The notes under the pieces: model-generated
The model's database searches: none
Seen by the model: only the letters and a program-made list of their open reading frames with translations
What the model was told of the DNA's origin: nothing
Made by a program: the position numbers and the translations under genes
Shown: piece after piece, positions 28,641-37,050 of the stretch
Numbering within the stretch: position 1 is the stretch's first letter
Layout: every line of letters starts with the position of its first letter
From: Thermoplasmatales archaeon
GTDB taxonomy: Archaea > Thermoplasmatota > Thermoplasmata > Thermoplasmatales > Thermoplasmataceae
Length of the DNA stretch: 64,000 bases
Reading direction: 5' to 3'
Assembly: GCA_016806715.1 (NCBI GenBank)
Contig: CP060531.1
Location: forward strand, 1,039,966 to 1,103,965

Positions 28641-29653
28641 TTCTTGCCGAGGGTGTTTTTTCAACCACCTACGGTAAAACAGCCAATGGGCTTATCCGGT
28701 TCAGCAAGAGGTATAATGTAACTTCAGTCATAGATTCAAGATACTCCGGAAAGGACTCAGGAATGATCCTCACTGGAAAGAGCAATGGAATACCAATAGT
28801 TTCATCTCTCAGGGAAGCCCTAAAAATTGGGGCAGACACTATAGTAGTAGGAGCTGCTACTGATGGCGGTTTCCTTCCAGTGGAATACCGTCCTTTTATT
28901 TCAGAAGCCATACGATCCGGGATGAGGGTCGTGTCAGGGCTTCATGAGTTTGTTTCTGACGATCCGGAATTTTCTGCCCTTGCTGCAAAATCAGGTTCAG
29001 AGATCATAGATGTTCGAAAAATGTTCAGGGATCGAAAGGATCCGTTTACAGGGAAGATATCAGAGGTAAAGGCATACAAGATTGCTGTTCTTGGCACTGA
29101 CAGCGCGATTGGTAAGAGAACAACTGCCATTATACTAAACAACCAGATCAACTCAATGGGCAGGAAATCCGTCATGATAGGTACTGGCCAAACATCATGG
29201 ATGCAGGGTTTCCCTTATACTGTTGTGGTCGATTCAATGATAAACGATTTCATCCCCGGGGGACTGGAGAGCACCACACTGGAAGCCTGGCGAAAGGAGC
29301 GCCCGGAGTTCATGTTCCTCGAGGGGCAGGGTTCAGTTCTTCACCCAGCCTATCCCGGAAGTTTCGAGATCATAGGTGCGTGCAGGCCCGATGCAATTAT
29401 CCTGCAGCATGCTCCAGCAAGGAAATTTTTTGATGGATTTGAGGATTTTCCCATTCCCGACCTTTCAAAATATATACAAATACTTGAGCTGCTTTCAGAC
29501 AGGAAAGTGATTGCAATATCGATTAACAGGGAGAACATGACCGATATACAGGTAGATAATGAGATTGAGAAACTGGAAAAGAAGTTCGGCATACCGGTTT
29601 TCGACCCGCTTAGATCCACCAGCAGTGCAGTGTCAAGAATCCTGGCGAAATAA
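28625..29653 (+). CDS. DUF1611 family protein (DgcN-like, P-loop NTPase fold)
   Basis: About 342 residues from ATG 28625. A Rossmann-like N-terminal domain (ILTGKSNGIPIVSSLREAL, VVGAATDGG) is followed by a P-loop GTDSAIGKRTT near residue 160 and FLEGQGSVLHPAYPG, the DUF1611/COG3367 pattern related to dethiobiotin synthetase folds. Some DUF1611 members are reported as DgcN, which N-acetylates D-glutamate, usually beside an epimerase. It overlaps the PLP gene by 16 bases and touches the next gene, so the three are co-translated. A role in D-glutamate or acyl-amino-acid chemistry is inference. Confidence 0.75.
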   Translation: MDNAVILAEGVFSTTYGKTANGLIRFSKRYNVTSVIDSRYSGKDSGMILTGKSNGIPIVSSLREALKIGADTIVVGAATDGGFLPVEYRPFISEAIRSGMRVVSGLHEFVSDDPEFSALAAKSGSEIIDVRKMFRDRKDPFTGKISEVKAYKIAVLGTDSAIGKRTTAIILNNQINSMGRKSVMIGTGQTSWMQGFPYTVVVDSMINDFIPGGLESTTLEAWRKERPEFMFLEGQGSVLHPAYPGSFEIIGACRPDAIILQHAPARKFFDGFEDFPIPDLSKYIQILELLSDRKVIAISINRENMTDIQVDNEIEKLEKKFGIPVFDPLRSTSSAVSRILAK

Positions 29654-31078
29654 ATGCCACAGAGCTACGCTGAAAGGGTTATCAGTTTTGACAGGATCAC
29701 GGTTTCCGAACCTGAAATCACAACAAACAGCATTCGGGGAGATATCACAGTAACGTCGGGGGATGAGGCCAGAAAATTCAGGCTCATATTTACGTACTCT
29801 GAGCCAGTGAATGCCGATAGAAGGACTGCCGGGCTAATCCTCACGATGCCGGTCATAAACTTCACATTTTTTGCGAAGGAACTATTTCTGGATTTTCCGG
29901 TAGGGGAGAACGACATCAGACTTTTGCAAAATTTCCTCAAGATAAATGCAAGAGAGGTCTTTGTGAACAAGATCTGCCGCAGGAGATTCGAATTCATAAA
30001 AAAGGAGTATATTCCGGAAGAATCGGATATTAACCAGTCTAATTCAGATGGGATAACGCAGCTTATTGCACCTTTGAGAACGGATAGTTTTCACCACGTG
30101 AAAACCGACCCTAAATTTTCAGCAGTCCTGTCTTCCGGCGGAAAGGAAAGTCTTCTCACATACGGGATGCTCAGGGAAGCCGGCAGCAGGGTATTCTCAT
30201 TTTTCTTCAACGAGTCCGGAGGACACTGGATCACCGCGAAGACCTCTTACGACTATTTCTCCGGGAACTACAAGGATGTCCTCAAGGTCTGGTCAAATGT
30301 TGACAGGTTTTACAAATTCATGCAGAGGCGGGTAAAGATTCTTGACCAGGTTGCAGTGACTAAATGGGCCGATACATATCCCCTGCAGTTGTTCATATTT
30401 CCTGTTTACATTTTCGCCCTTGTTCCTTTTATCATAAAGTATGGAATATCCTCGATCTACATAGGCGACGAATTTGACGATCCCAGAGAAATGCCGGATT
30501 TTCATGGACTCAAGCACTACTATGGAATATTTGACCAGAGCCTGGAATTTAACAGGATGATGAGTGAATTCTTCAAGGATACAGGCATAGGATCCGTTCT
30601 CACATCCGCTGTTTATCCGATAGCAGGAAACATCGTTGAGAAGATACTTTTGCAACGGTATCCTGAACTGTTTAAGCTTCAGAGGTCATGCCATTCGTGC
30701 CATTATGAGAATGGAGGGATTGTGCCGTGTGGAAGGTGTTCTAAATGCCTTGGAATATTGATGTTCACCATCGCAGCGGGGGGAGACCCCACTAAAATAG
30801 GTTACGAGGACATCTCAACTGAAGAGCTCAGCAAACGTGTTGAATCTGAAAGGATGAGGCTTGACAGCGACGAACTTTCATACCTGAAGGAGATCATATT
30901 TGACAGCATAAAGCCAGGAGTAAGCCACGTTACTGGTATACATCTATTACCTGATGAAAAAGATCCAGGTGAGTTGATTCCGGAGATTTTCCGCGGCAAA
31001 ATCATGGATGTAATTTCCAGCTATTCCAGTGGAACCTTTTCACTGATCGATGGCGAATGGGTGCTCTCCAGGCACTGA
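29654..31078 (+). CDS. PP-loop ATP-pyrophosphatase protein, possibly MurL-related
   Basis: A 474-residue protein with a 150-residue N-terminal domain and a HUP-type ATP-pyrophosphatase core starting at SGGKES (161-166). It is followed by NESGGHW (186-192), a YIGDEFDD acidic segment and a Cys cluster C-x2-C...C-x2-C-x2-C that may bind zinc or iron-sulfur. This layout recalls MurL, which epimerises L-Glu in a peptidoglycan precursor with ATP. The organism appears to lack a murein wall, so the substrate must differ. It starts on the base after the DUF1611 stop. The PP-loop call is solid; MurL kinship is tentative. Confidence 0.6.
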   Translation: MPQSYAERVISFDRITVSEPEITTNSIRGDITVTSGDEARKFRLIFTYSEPVNADRRTAGLILTMPVINFTFFAKELFLDFPVGENDIRLLQNFLKINAREVFVNKICRRRFEFIKKEYIPEESDINQSNSDGITQLIAPLRTDSFHHVKTDPKFSAVLSSGGKESLLTYGMLREAGSRVFSFFFNESGGHWITAKTSYDYFSGNYKDVLKVWSNVDRFYKFMQRRVKILDQVAVTKWADTYPLQLFIFPVYIFALVPFIIKYGISSIYIGDEFDDPREMPDFHGLKHYYGIFDQSLEFNRMMSEFFKDTGIGSVLTSAVYPIAGNIVEKILLQRYPELFKLQRSCHSCHYENGGIVPCGRCSKCLGILMFTIAAGGDPTKIGYEDISTEELSKRVESERMRLDSDELSYLKEIIFDSIKPGVSHVTGIHLLPDEKDPGELIPEIFRGKIMDVISSYSSGTFSLIDGEWVLSRH

Positions 31079-31158
31079 TCAGTACTATTATTGAAAAGAT
31101 TGTATTTCAGGCAAATCTTCCGGCAATGATGAATCAACACGCGTCGTTGGAAGCCCAG

Positions 31159-31440
31159 TCACTTTTGATCCTTTTCGTCCTCATCGAAGGCACCAAAATT
31201 GAAACCTGCGTTCATGTACGTATTCTTTATCTTATTTATGCGTTCGCTCCTTGCAGAATAATCTTTGCGGTTGGTATCCCGCCTCTGTTTCTTAAGGTTA
31301 CGCAAGATTTCCTTCTTCTCAAGAATCTGTGAATTCAGTTCATCAACTGTAGACCCCAGGATTTCATCGAATCCAGGCGCGGACGTAATACCCCTCTTCT
31401 TCATTCTCAGAGCTTCCTTCAGATCCCTTATCTCCCTCAT
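31159..31440 (-). CDS. Small coiled-coil protein, function unknown
   Basis: A 93-residue, highly charged, helical protein with heptad-like leucines (VDELNSQILEKKEILRNLKK) and an acidic C-terminus ending EDEKDQK. No domain is recognised. Codon use resembles neighbouring genes and no larger frame competes. It lies convergent to the PP-loop gene. Confidence 0.5.
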   Translation of the reverse strand: MREIRDLKEALRMKKRGITSAPGFDEILGSTVDELNSQILEKKEILRNLKKQRRDTNRKDYSARSERINKIKNTYMNAGFNFGAFDEDEKDQK

Positions 31441-31626
31441 GGTTTTCCTGATAGAAGCGAGTTGAGACGCTTTACTATACCTGATTTTAATATTTCTCCC
31501 TCGGTAGATAAAACATGCCGTGACGAATATTAATATTGTGGGTCAAAACCCGGGAAGTCCTAACATGCAGTTTATATGGCAGTCCACAAAAATTCGGTCT
31601 TATCAGGCATCATAGCAGATTTGCGC

Positions 31627-32136
31627 TCATTCTTTTTTGTTCAAGGGGAAATACTCATTTTCCATGATCTTCACCTGATCATCAGTCTGGCACTCTGAGT
31701 AGTCCGTCAAGGGGTTTTTGTTAAGGACAAGAAAGTTCGGCCCCCACTTGAACTTGTCGAGGATTTGAACCGCAAGACCTGTATTCCCTGTTATGAAAAG
31801 GGCTGCAGCCAGGGCTTCCACGGATGAGAGTATCTCAAGTTTTCCATAATTAACGGGGTTTGCAGCCAAGAGGGCAGGGACTCTTCTCCCATTTTTTATT
31901 CTTAATCCGGAAATCCCCTCTATTTTGGCCCATGACCCATCAATAACATTGATCCCGTATCTTGAGACTAAAACAGAGTCTGTTTTCTTGATATATGTGC
32001 TCCCATATGGCGTCAGCGTGACTTTACTGCCTATGCTCCTGGCATTAATCCTTTCTGCCAGCCCCAGGCGTTCAAGCTTCTTCATTGTGGACTTTGAAGG
32101 GTCATCCTCACTAAGGTAGACAAATGTTACCTTCAC
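31627..32136 (-). CDS. tsr3: 16S rRNA aminocarboxypropyltransferase Tsr3 (DUF367)
   Basis: A 169-residue enzyme that transfers the aminocarboxypropyl group of SAM to a modified uridine in the small-subunit rRNA decoding region. Typical segments are SVLVSRYGINVIDGSWAKI, RRVPALLAANPVNYGKLEIL, SSVEALAAALFI and FKWGPNFLVLN. The usual Cys before SW is replaced by Gly here. The gene is divergent from the ECF transporter genes. Confidence 0.88.
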   Translation of the reverse strand: MKVTFVYLSEDDPSKSTMKKLERLGLAERINARSIGSKVTLTPYGSTYIKKTDSVLVSRYGINVIDGSWAKIEGISGLRIKNGRRVPALLAANPVNYGKLEILSSVEALAAALFITGNTGLAVQILDKFKWGPNFLVLNKNPLTDYSECQTDDQVKIMENEYFPLNKKE

Positions 32137-32328
32137 GGTTGTGTATCACAACTCCATTATTATTGCTAGAGCATAAACGGTACAGTATCATCTCAAATGC
32201 GTTGCCTGGAAGCACGCTGATATATTCGCTATAGGCAGCAACCGGTAAATACTGCTCCTTGACAGTAAATTGTCAATCATTAGAAAGTATTAAGCCACCC
32301 TCCGATAATATCCAGCTACTGGTGGAAG

Positions 32329-33015
32329 ATGGTGCAGAATTCTGATAAAATGCAAACGGAAAGCAAGCAGAATAGCGGGAAATCCGGCAATTACTCGAGA
32401 TATACCCTGAAGTGGAAGGGATCAGGGAAGGTATCAACAACGCAATATGCTCTATACGCCATCCAGATGGCAGTAGTTATTCTCCTTTCATATCTGGGAG
32501 CACTCTACACTCCTGTTGTTGGCCCCGGAATAGGGTTTCTATACTGGGCATATCCGTTCTTCGTTGTCTTTACACTCTGGTGGGGAATTTGGGGGATACT
32601 GGGTGCATGGGTTGGTAGCGTTGTGGGTGCTGGATTGCTTACCGGACTCCCTCCGATTGCGGCCCTGGGATTCAGTATAGGAGACTTTATTCCGGCGCTC
32701 CTGATTTTCCTGGTCTACAGGGGATATCTTTCCCATCATGGCGTGGATCCACTTGGCAGGGACATACTGAAAAACGCAAAGTCCGCGTTCTGGTTCGTTT
32801 TCTGGGTCATGGGAGTTACAAATATCCTTGGTGGTCTGTGGGGAGTATGGGTTTTAGTACAGCTTGGTTTCGTTCCAGCGAATGCTTACTGGCTTGGTGC
32901 TAGCCTCTGGATAATAGGGGATGCAGTGGTACTGGTCATAGCCCCATTCCTGGCTGCTACAATAACTCCTATCGTGGAAAGGTATGGACTGGTAAATACT
33001 GGCTGGGTAACCTGA
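32329..33015 (+). CDS. Probable ECF transporter S component (substrate-binding membrane protein)
   Basis: A 228-residue protein with a 35-residue basic cytosolic head and about six membrane spans, rich in Gly and Trp (LWWGIWGILGAWVGSVVGAG). Size, topology and position just upstream of EcfT and the ECF ATPases make it the likely S component that binds the imported compound. The family cannot be named. The ligand is probably a nucleobase or related compound, judging from the phosphoribosyltransferase fused to the ATPase downstream. Confidence 0.6.
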   Translation: MVQNSDKMQTESKQNSGKSGNYSRYTLKWKGSGKVSTTQYALYAIQMAVVILLSYLGALYTPVVGPGIGFLYWAYPFFVVFTLWWGIWGILGAWVGSVVGAGLLTGLPPIAALGFSIGDFIPALLIFLVYRGYLSHHGVDPLGRDILKNAKSAFWFVFWVMGVTNILGGLWGVWVLVQLGFVPANAYWLGASLWIIGDAVVLVIAPFLAATITPIVERYGLVNTGWVT

Positions 33016-33451
33016 TCAACCTCCCACACTTTATTTCTGTGAACGGGAAAACTTCTTCCAAAATGGTATATGAGAGCCATAGAAGCATAATTGAATACTT
33101 TATATTCAAATTAAGAACAGGAGCTTATTACTTGTAACCCCATGTGATCATGCAGGCTTATGTACAGCCTTTTCACCTGCCTCAGGGAGAATAGGTATGT
33201 TGAGGCTGGCAAGAAGCTCAACACCTTATTAAGGAAAGTATCAGGGAACACCCATTGAAACATCGATTAAGCTCACGAGGGAAGGATAGTTCACTATGAG
33301 AAGATTTAATTTTCCCCGAGCGATTACTATAACGGGGAGTCGAAACAGATTAAATATCCAGAAGGAATGAATCTTCAACCGATCCCGCAAACCAATAAAT
33401 CGGTGCAATAAACGAATAATCACCTTAAATCCCCCTAATGAGGAAAGTAAG
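33016..33451. other. Spacer between S-like gene and ecfT with possible gene remnant
   Basis: A 436-base gap. From about 33160 the plus strand encodes a short frame (MYSLFTCLREN...) that is interrupted by stops but continues in frame to about 33400, suggesting a decayed coding segment. No RNA structure, promoter or known element is clear. It separates the S-like gene from ecfT more than expected in an operon. Confidence 0.35.
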
Positions 33452-34270
33452 ATGACTAACAACCGTGAAGAAAAAAGATATGTTAAGACAATTCTGTTCA
33501 CTGCTAGGGCCGAATCGTTTTATGTAAGGCTGAACCCACTGGTAAAATTCACCTTTCTCATATTGATTTCCATTGGCGTGGTTTTATCCATGGACCGGGC
33601 AGTACCGGACCTTTATTACAACCTTGGCGCTCTGATTTTCGCGTGTATTTTCCTGACGGAGTCTGGAACGATAAAATATCTGGTTAAAAGCTACCTTGTT
33701 ATGCTTCTGGTGGCATTGTTCATAATGCTCCTCTGGTGGTTGGTGTTCAACCAGGTTGGAACCAATCCTATATTCGTCCTTAGCGCAGGAAGCTTGCATT
33801 TCCAGGTCACAAGTCTGTCCATTTATGTTGGGGTGGGAAAGGTTACCGGATATGCGGCTATGGCATTTCTCACGCTGCTGACAATGATGACCACAAGAGA
33901 CGCAGACATAATCTCTGCCCTGAGGAAAATAAGGACACCATTCAAGGCAGTATTCTTCGTGTCGATTGTATCAAGAAGCCTGAATATTCTATCAGACGAT
34001 CTTGAAACAATAAGGCAGGCACAGATAGCAAGGGGGAGCAGAATCGGAAAGTTTGGGATTCTTAACCATATCCGTGAATTCATAATGCTTGCAGTTCCTC
34101 TCACTGCATCCATAATACGAAGGTCAGTCGAAGTTGGCGGTGCAATGGAGGCCAGGGGTTTCTCGAAGGTGAAAAACTTTACCGGATTTGTGGACGAGAA
34201 GGACTTTCGATGGTACGATGGTGCGATGCTTGCTCTGGGTGCCGCAATGGTGATGGTTCCACTTTTGTGA
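33452..34270 (+). CDS. ecfT: ECF transporter transmembrane component EcfT
   Basis: A 272-residue membrane protein of the EcfT/CbiQ family, which couples ATP hydrolysis to movement of the S component. The two diagnostic Ala-Arg-Gly motifs are at 193-195 (AQIARGSR) and 234-236 (AMEARGFS) in the cytosolic coupling helices, and the N-terminal FYVRLNPLVKF leads into the first spans. The ATPase gene follows after 10 bases, confirming one transport operon. Confidence 0.9.
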   Translation: MTNNREEKRYVKTILFTARAESFYVRLNPLVKFTFLILISIGVVLSMDRAVPDLYYNLGALIFACIFLTESGTIKYLVKSYLVMLLVALFIMLLWWLVFNQVGTNPIFVLSAGSLHFQVTSLSIYVGVGKVTGYAAMAFLTLLTMMTTRDADIISALRKIRTPFKAVFFVSIVSRSLNILSDDLETIRQAQIARGSRIGKFGILNHIREFIMLAVPLTASIIRRSVEVGGAMEARGFSKVKNFTGFVDEKDFRWYDGAMLALGAAMVMVPLL

Positions 34271-34280
34271 TCTGATAGAA

Positions 34281-36887
34281 ATGGATGCAGTTGTAATTAA
34301 GGACTTTTACTGGAAATATCCAAACTTTACTGGAATAAGGAACGATTACGTACTTAAGGGAATAAACCTGACAATCAGGGAGGGTGAATTTCTAGGAATT
34401 ACGGGAAGGAGCGGTAGCGGTAAAACAACATTGTGCTTCTCTATTGCAGGTCTCGTCCCACATCAGCTCAGGATACCAGATCATGTCGAGGAACACATGT
34501 CAGGAAGCGTTGAGGTATTCGGGGAACTTGTAAGTGGCGTGAAAAAGGCTGCCAACGGATACGAACTGGACGGTGTCGGGTCAATGGCTCCGACGGTTGG
34601 TTTTGTAATGCAGGATCCGGAGAGCCAGTTCCTGAGCATGAGCATGTTGCACGAGGTTTCGCTCGGTCTGCAGATGATGGGACTTGACAAGGTTGAGATT
34701 AATAAGAGGATAACTGAGGCCCTGGACATGGTTGGGCTGGGTCAATACCGGGACGTAGCCGGCAGGATACATCCCGCTGAACTTTCCGGGGGTCAGAAGC
34801 AGAGACTTATAATCGCCAGCTTCCTTGCAATGCGCCCCAAGTTGCTGATCCTTGATGAACCAACCTCGGACCTTGATCCTGCGGGGAAGCTTGAGGTGAT
34901 GAAGACAATTGCCGACCTGAGGAAGAAATCAAACATGACCATAATCCTTGTAGAGCACAACCCGGACGTAATGCTGAAGTTTGCTGACAGGATAGCAGTA
35001 ATGTATGGTGGAAAGATTGTTCAGATCGGCAAGCCACTTGAACTTTACAGCAAGCCAGATATCCTGAGAGAATACAATGTTTACCTTCCAGACGTATCAG
35101 AGCTATCCGATTATTTTTCACTGGACGAAACCCCCAAGTTCCAGCTGGAGAAAAGCAGCTTCGTACCGGAAAGAAAAACGAGAGCCAGGACTGACCGGAT
35201 CATAGACGTCAGGGGAGTTTCTTTTTCATATCCTGATGGGACTAAAGCCCTTGATGGAATAACCTTGGAAGTGGAAAAAGGGGAGATGATAGCCATTGTC
35301 GGCCAGAACGGCTCCGGAAAGAGTACCCTGTCAAAGGTGTTATCCGGCATAGCAGCTCCTTCCGGAGGGGCCGTGAACATAGCCGGTCTTTCCGCTAACA
35401 GCAGGTCGGAAAGAAGGAAGCTCCCTCTACATGTGGGGTATGTGTTCCAGAATCCGGATCACCAGATATTTACCAGAACCGTGAAGGATGAGCTCTATTA
35501 CGGTCTCAAAAACATAGGCGTGAAGAGGGCAGATGCCGAGGAAAGCATAAATTCTGTCCTGGCAAGGGTAGGACTTTCCGACAAGGCTAATGAGGACCCA
35601 ATTTTCCTGGGCAGGGGCCAGAAAAGAAGGCTTGCGGTTGCAAGCAGCATAATAATGAAACCCGAGATCCTCATAGTGGACGAGCCCACAACCGGTCAGG
35701 ATTACAAGATGTCAAGAGACATCATGGACCTCCTGACTGAACTAAACCTGCAGGGGACAACTATACTGATAATAACACATGACATGCGTCTTGTCGCAGA
35801 GTATTGTAGAAGAGTTGTTGTCATGAGCAAGGGAACTCTTGTGTTCGATGGTACTCCGGAAAAACTCTTCATGGAGGACGACATCCTTGCTGTTGCATCG
35901 CTCTCTGAGCCCCAGTCGGTGAGGATGTCCAAGGAACTTGTCAGGCAGGGATTCCTGAGGAAGCCTCTGATAAGCGCCAGAGAGTGGCTTCAGTTCTTTA
36001 ACTTCATGAGGCTCAAGAGTGGATTTGAGTTCAGCACTTACAGCGAAATGGACATTATGTCACGCTCACTCATTGACACGATCATTGAGAAGAGGGGGAA
36101 ACCGGCTGCCCTCGTATACATTGAAAGAGGGGGAATGGTTCCAGCATTTCTCATTCTGAGCAAATTTCCGGACATAAAAACGTACCGGATTCGTGCAAGT
36201 TATTATTCTGATGTGGGCACGGCAAGCAAAGATGTTGAAATATATAACATTCCAAATGATTTATCCAGGTTGAAAAGTGGCTATATACTGCTGATTGACG
36301 AGATAGTTGATACAGGGAAGACCATGCTGAGGATTCGGGATGAGCTGAAGCCACGGGTCAGTGTGGATATAGTGACTGCATCAATTTTCCTGAAGAAGCA
36401 GTCCGCGTATACCCCTGATTTCTATTCAAAATTGGTGGAAAGTGATGTATGGATCGTCCTTCCATATGAGAAGAATGAGACAATCCACAGTGTAGGAATA
36501 AAAAGGCCGGAGGAGCTTCGGCACGTGACTGGGATGTTCGACGGAGATACGAGTGACTATGGAAAAATTGATGAATATTCAAGAAGAGTCGCGGAAAAAA
36601 TAAGGGAAATGTCATGGGAACCAAAGATCATAGTTTACAAATTGCCGGAATCCATGCTTTTCGCCAGGATCCTCTCAGATGCCCTCCGAGTCAACAATGT
36701 TGCTGGTATATCAACAGCTCAGGAAGTTGGAGAACTTGATCTGGGAGACACTGAAGGAGTGATACTTCTCGTCGCCTTGCAAATGACCGGTGAAATGGAA
36801 GCTATAAAGGACGAGCTCTCTTCTTACGGAAAGGTTGAGTTAATCACGCCTGGGTTTGAGACCGCAGACGCGTACAGGACGGGCTAA
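34281..36887 (+). CDS. Fused ECF ATPases A1-A2 with a C-terminal phosphoribosyltransferase
   Basis: A single 868-residue polypeptide. The first ATPase has Walker A GRSGSGKTT (42-50), signature LSGGQKQR (168-175) and Walker B LLILDEP (188-194). The second has GQNGSGKST (341-349), a degenerate signature LGRGQKRR (443-450) and ILIVDEP (463-469). From about 575 a phosphoribosyltransferase domain follows: YIERGGMVPA (613-622), the PRPP loop LLIDEIVDTGKT (670-681) and WIVLPYE (724-730), as in hypoxanthine/guanine-type enzymes. About 100 further residues form an unassigned alpha/beta tail. The polypeptide would import a base and turn it into a nucleotide at the membrane. Confidence 0.85.
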   Translation: MDAVVIKDFYWKYPNFTGIRNDYVLKGINLTIREGEFLGITGRSGSGKTTLCFSIAGLVPHQLRIPDHVEEHMSGSVEVFGELVSGVKKAANGYELDGVGSMAPTVGFVMQDPESQFLSMSMLHEVSLGLQMMGLDKVEINKRITEALDMVGLGQYRDVAGRIHPAELSGGQKQRLIIASFLAMRPKLLILDEPTSDLDPAGKLEVMKTIADLRKKSNMTIILVEHNPDVMLKFADRIAVMYGGKIVQIGKPLELYSKPDILREYNVYLPDVSELSDYFSLDETPKFQLEKSSFVPERKTRARTDRIIDVRGVSFSYPDGTKALDGITLEVEKGEMIAIVGQNGSGKSTLSKVLSGIAAPSGGAVNIAGLSANSRSERRKLPLHVGYVFQNPDHQIFTRTVKDELYYGLKNIGVKRADAEESINSVLARVGLSDKANEDPIFLGRGQKRRLAVASSIIMKPEILIVDEPTTGQDYKMSRDIMDLLTELNLQGTTILIITHDMRLVAEYCRRVVVMSKGTLVFDGTPEKLFMEDDILAVASLSEPQSVRMSKELVRQGFLRKPLISAREWLQFFNFMRLKSGFEFSTYSEMDIMSRSLIDTIIEKRGKPAALVYIERGGMVPAFLILSKFPDIKTYRIRASYYSDVGTASKDVEIYNIPNDLSRLKSGYILLIDEIVDTGKTMLRIRDELKPRVSVDIVTASIFLKKQSAYTPDFYSKLVESDVWIVLPYEKNETIHSVGIKRPEELRHVTGMFDGDTSDYGKIDEYSRRVAEKIREMSWEPKIIVYKLPESMLFARILSDALRVNNVAGISTAQEVGELDLGDTEGVILLVALQMTGEMEAIKDELSSYGKVELITPGFETADAYRTG

Positions 36888-37050
36888 TCATAGATTCAAT
36901 CATGCAATGGAAAAAAAGGATTCCAGCCAGGAAAGAAACTATCAAAAAGGTTAAGTTTTCTCTACCTGGGGTTTATAAAGGAATTCCCTGAATTTAACTG
37001 CCCGAAACCAGTTCGAGAAAAATTAATTAGTGGTGTTAGTCTTATCTATA

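Noticed and set aside
32137-32328. Possible riboswitch before the S-like gene, because of an inverted repeat around 32260-32275
   Set aside because: Only one short hairpin (TTGACAGTAAATTGTCAA) is visible and no known riboswitch core was recognised.
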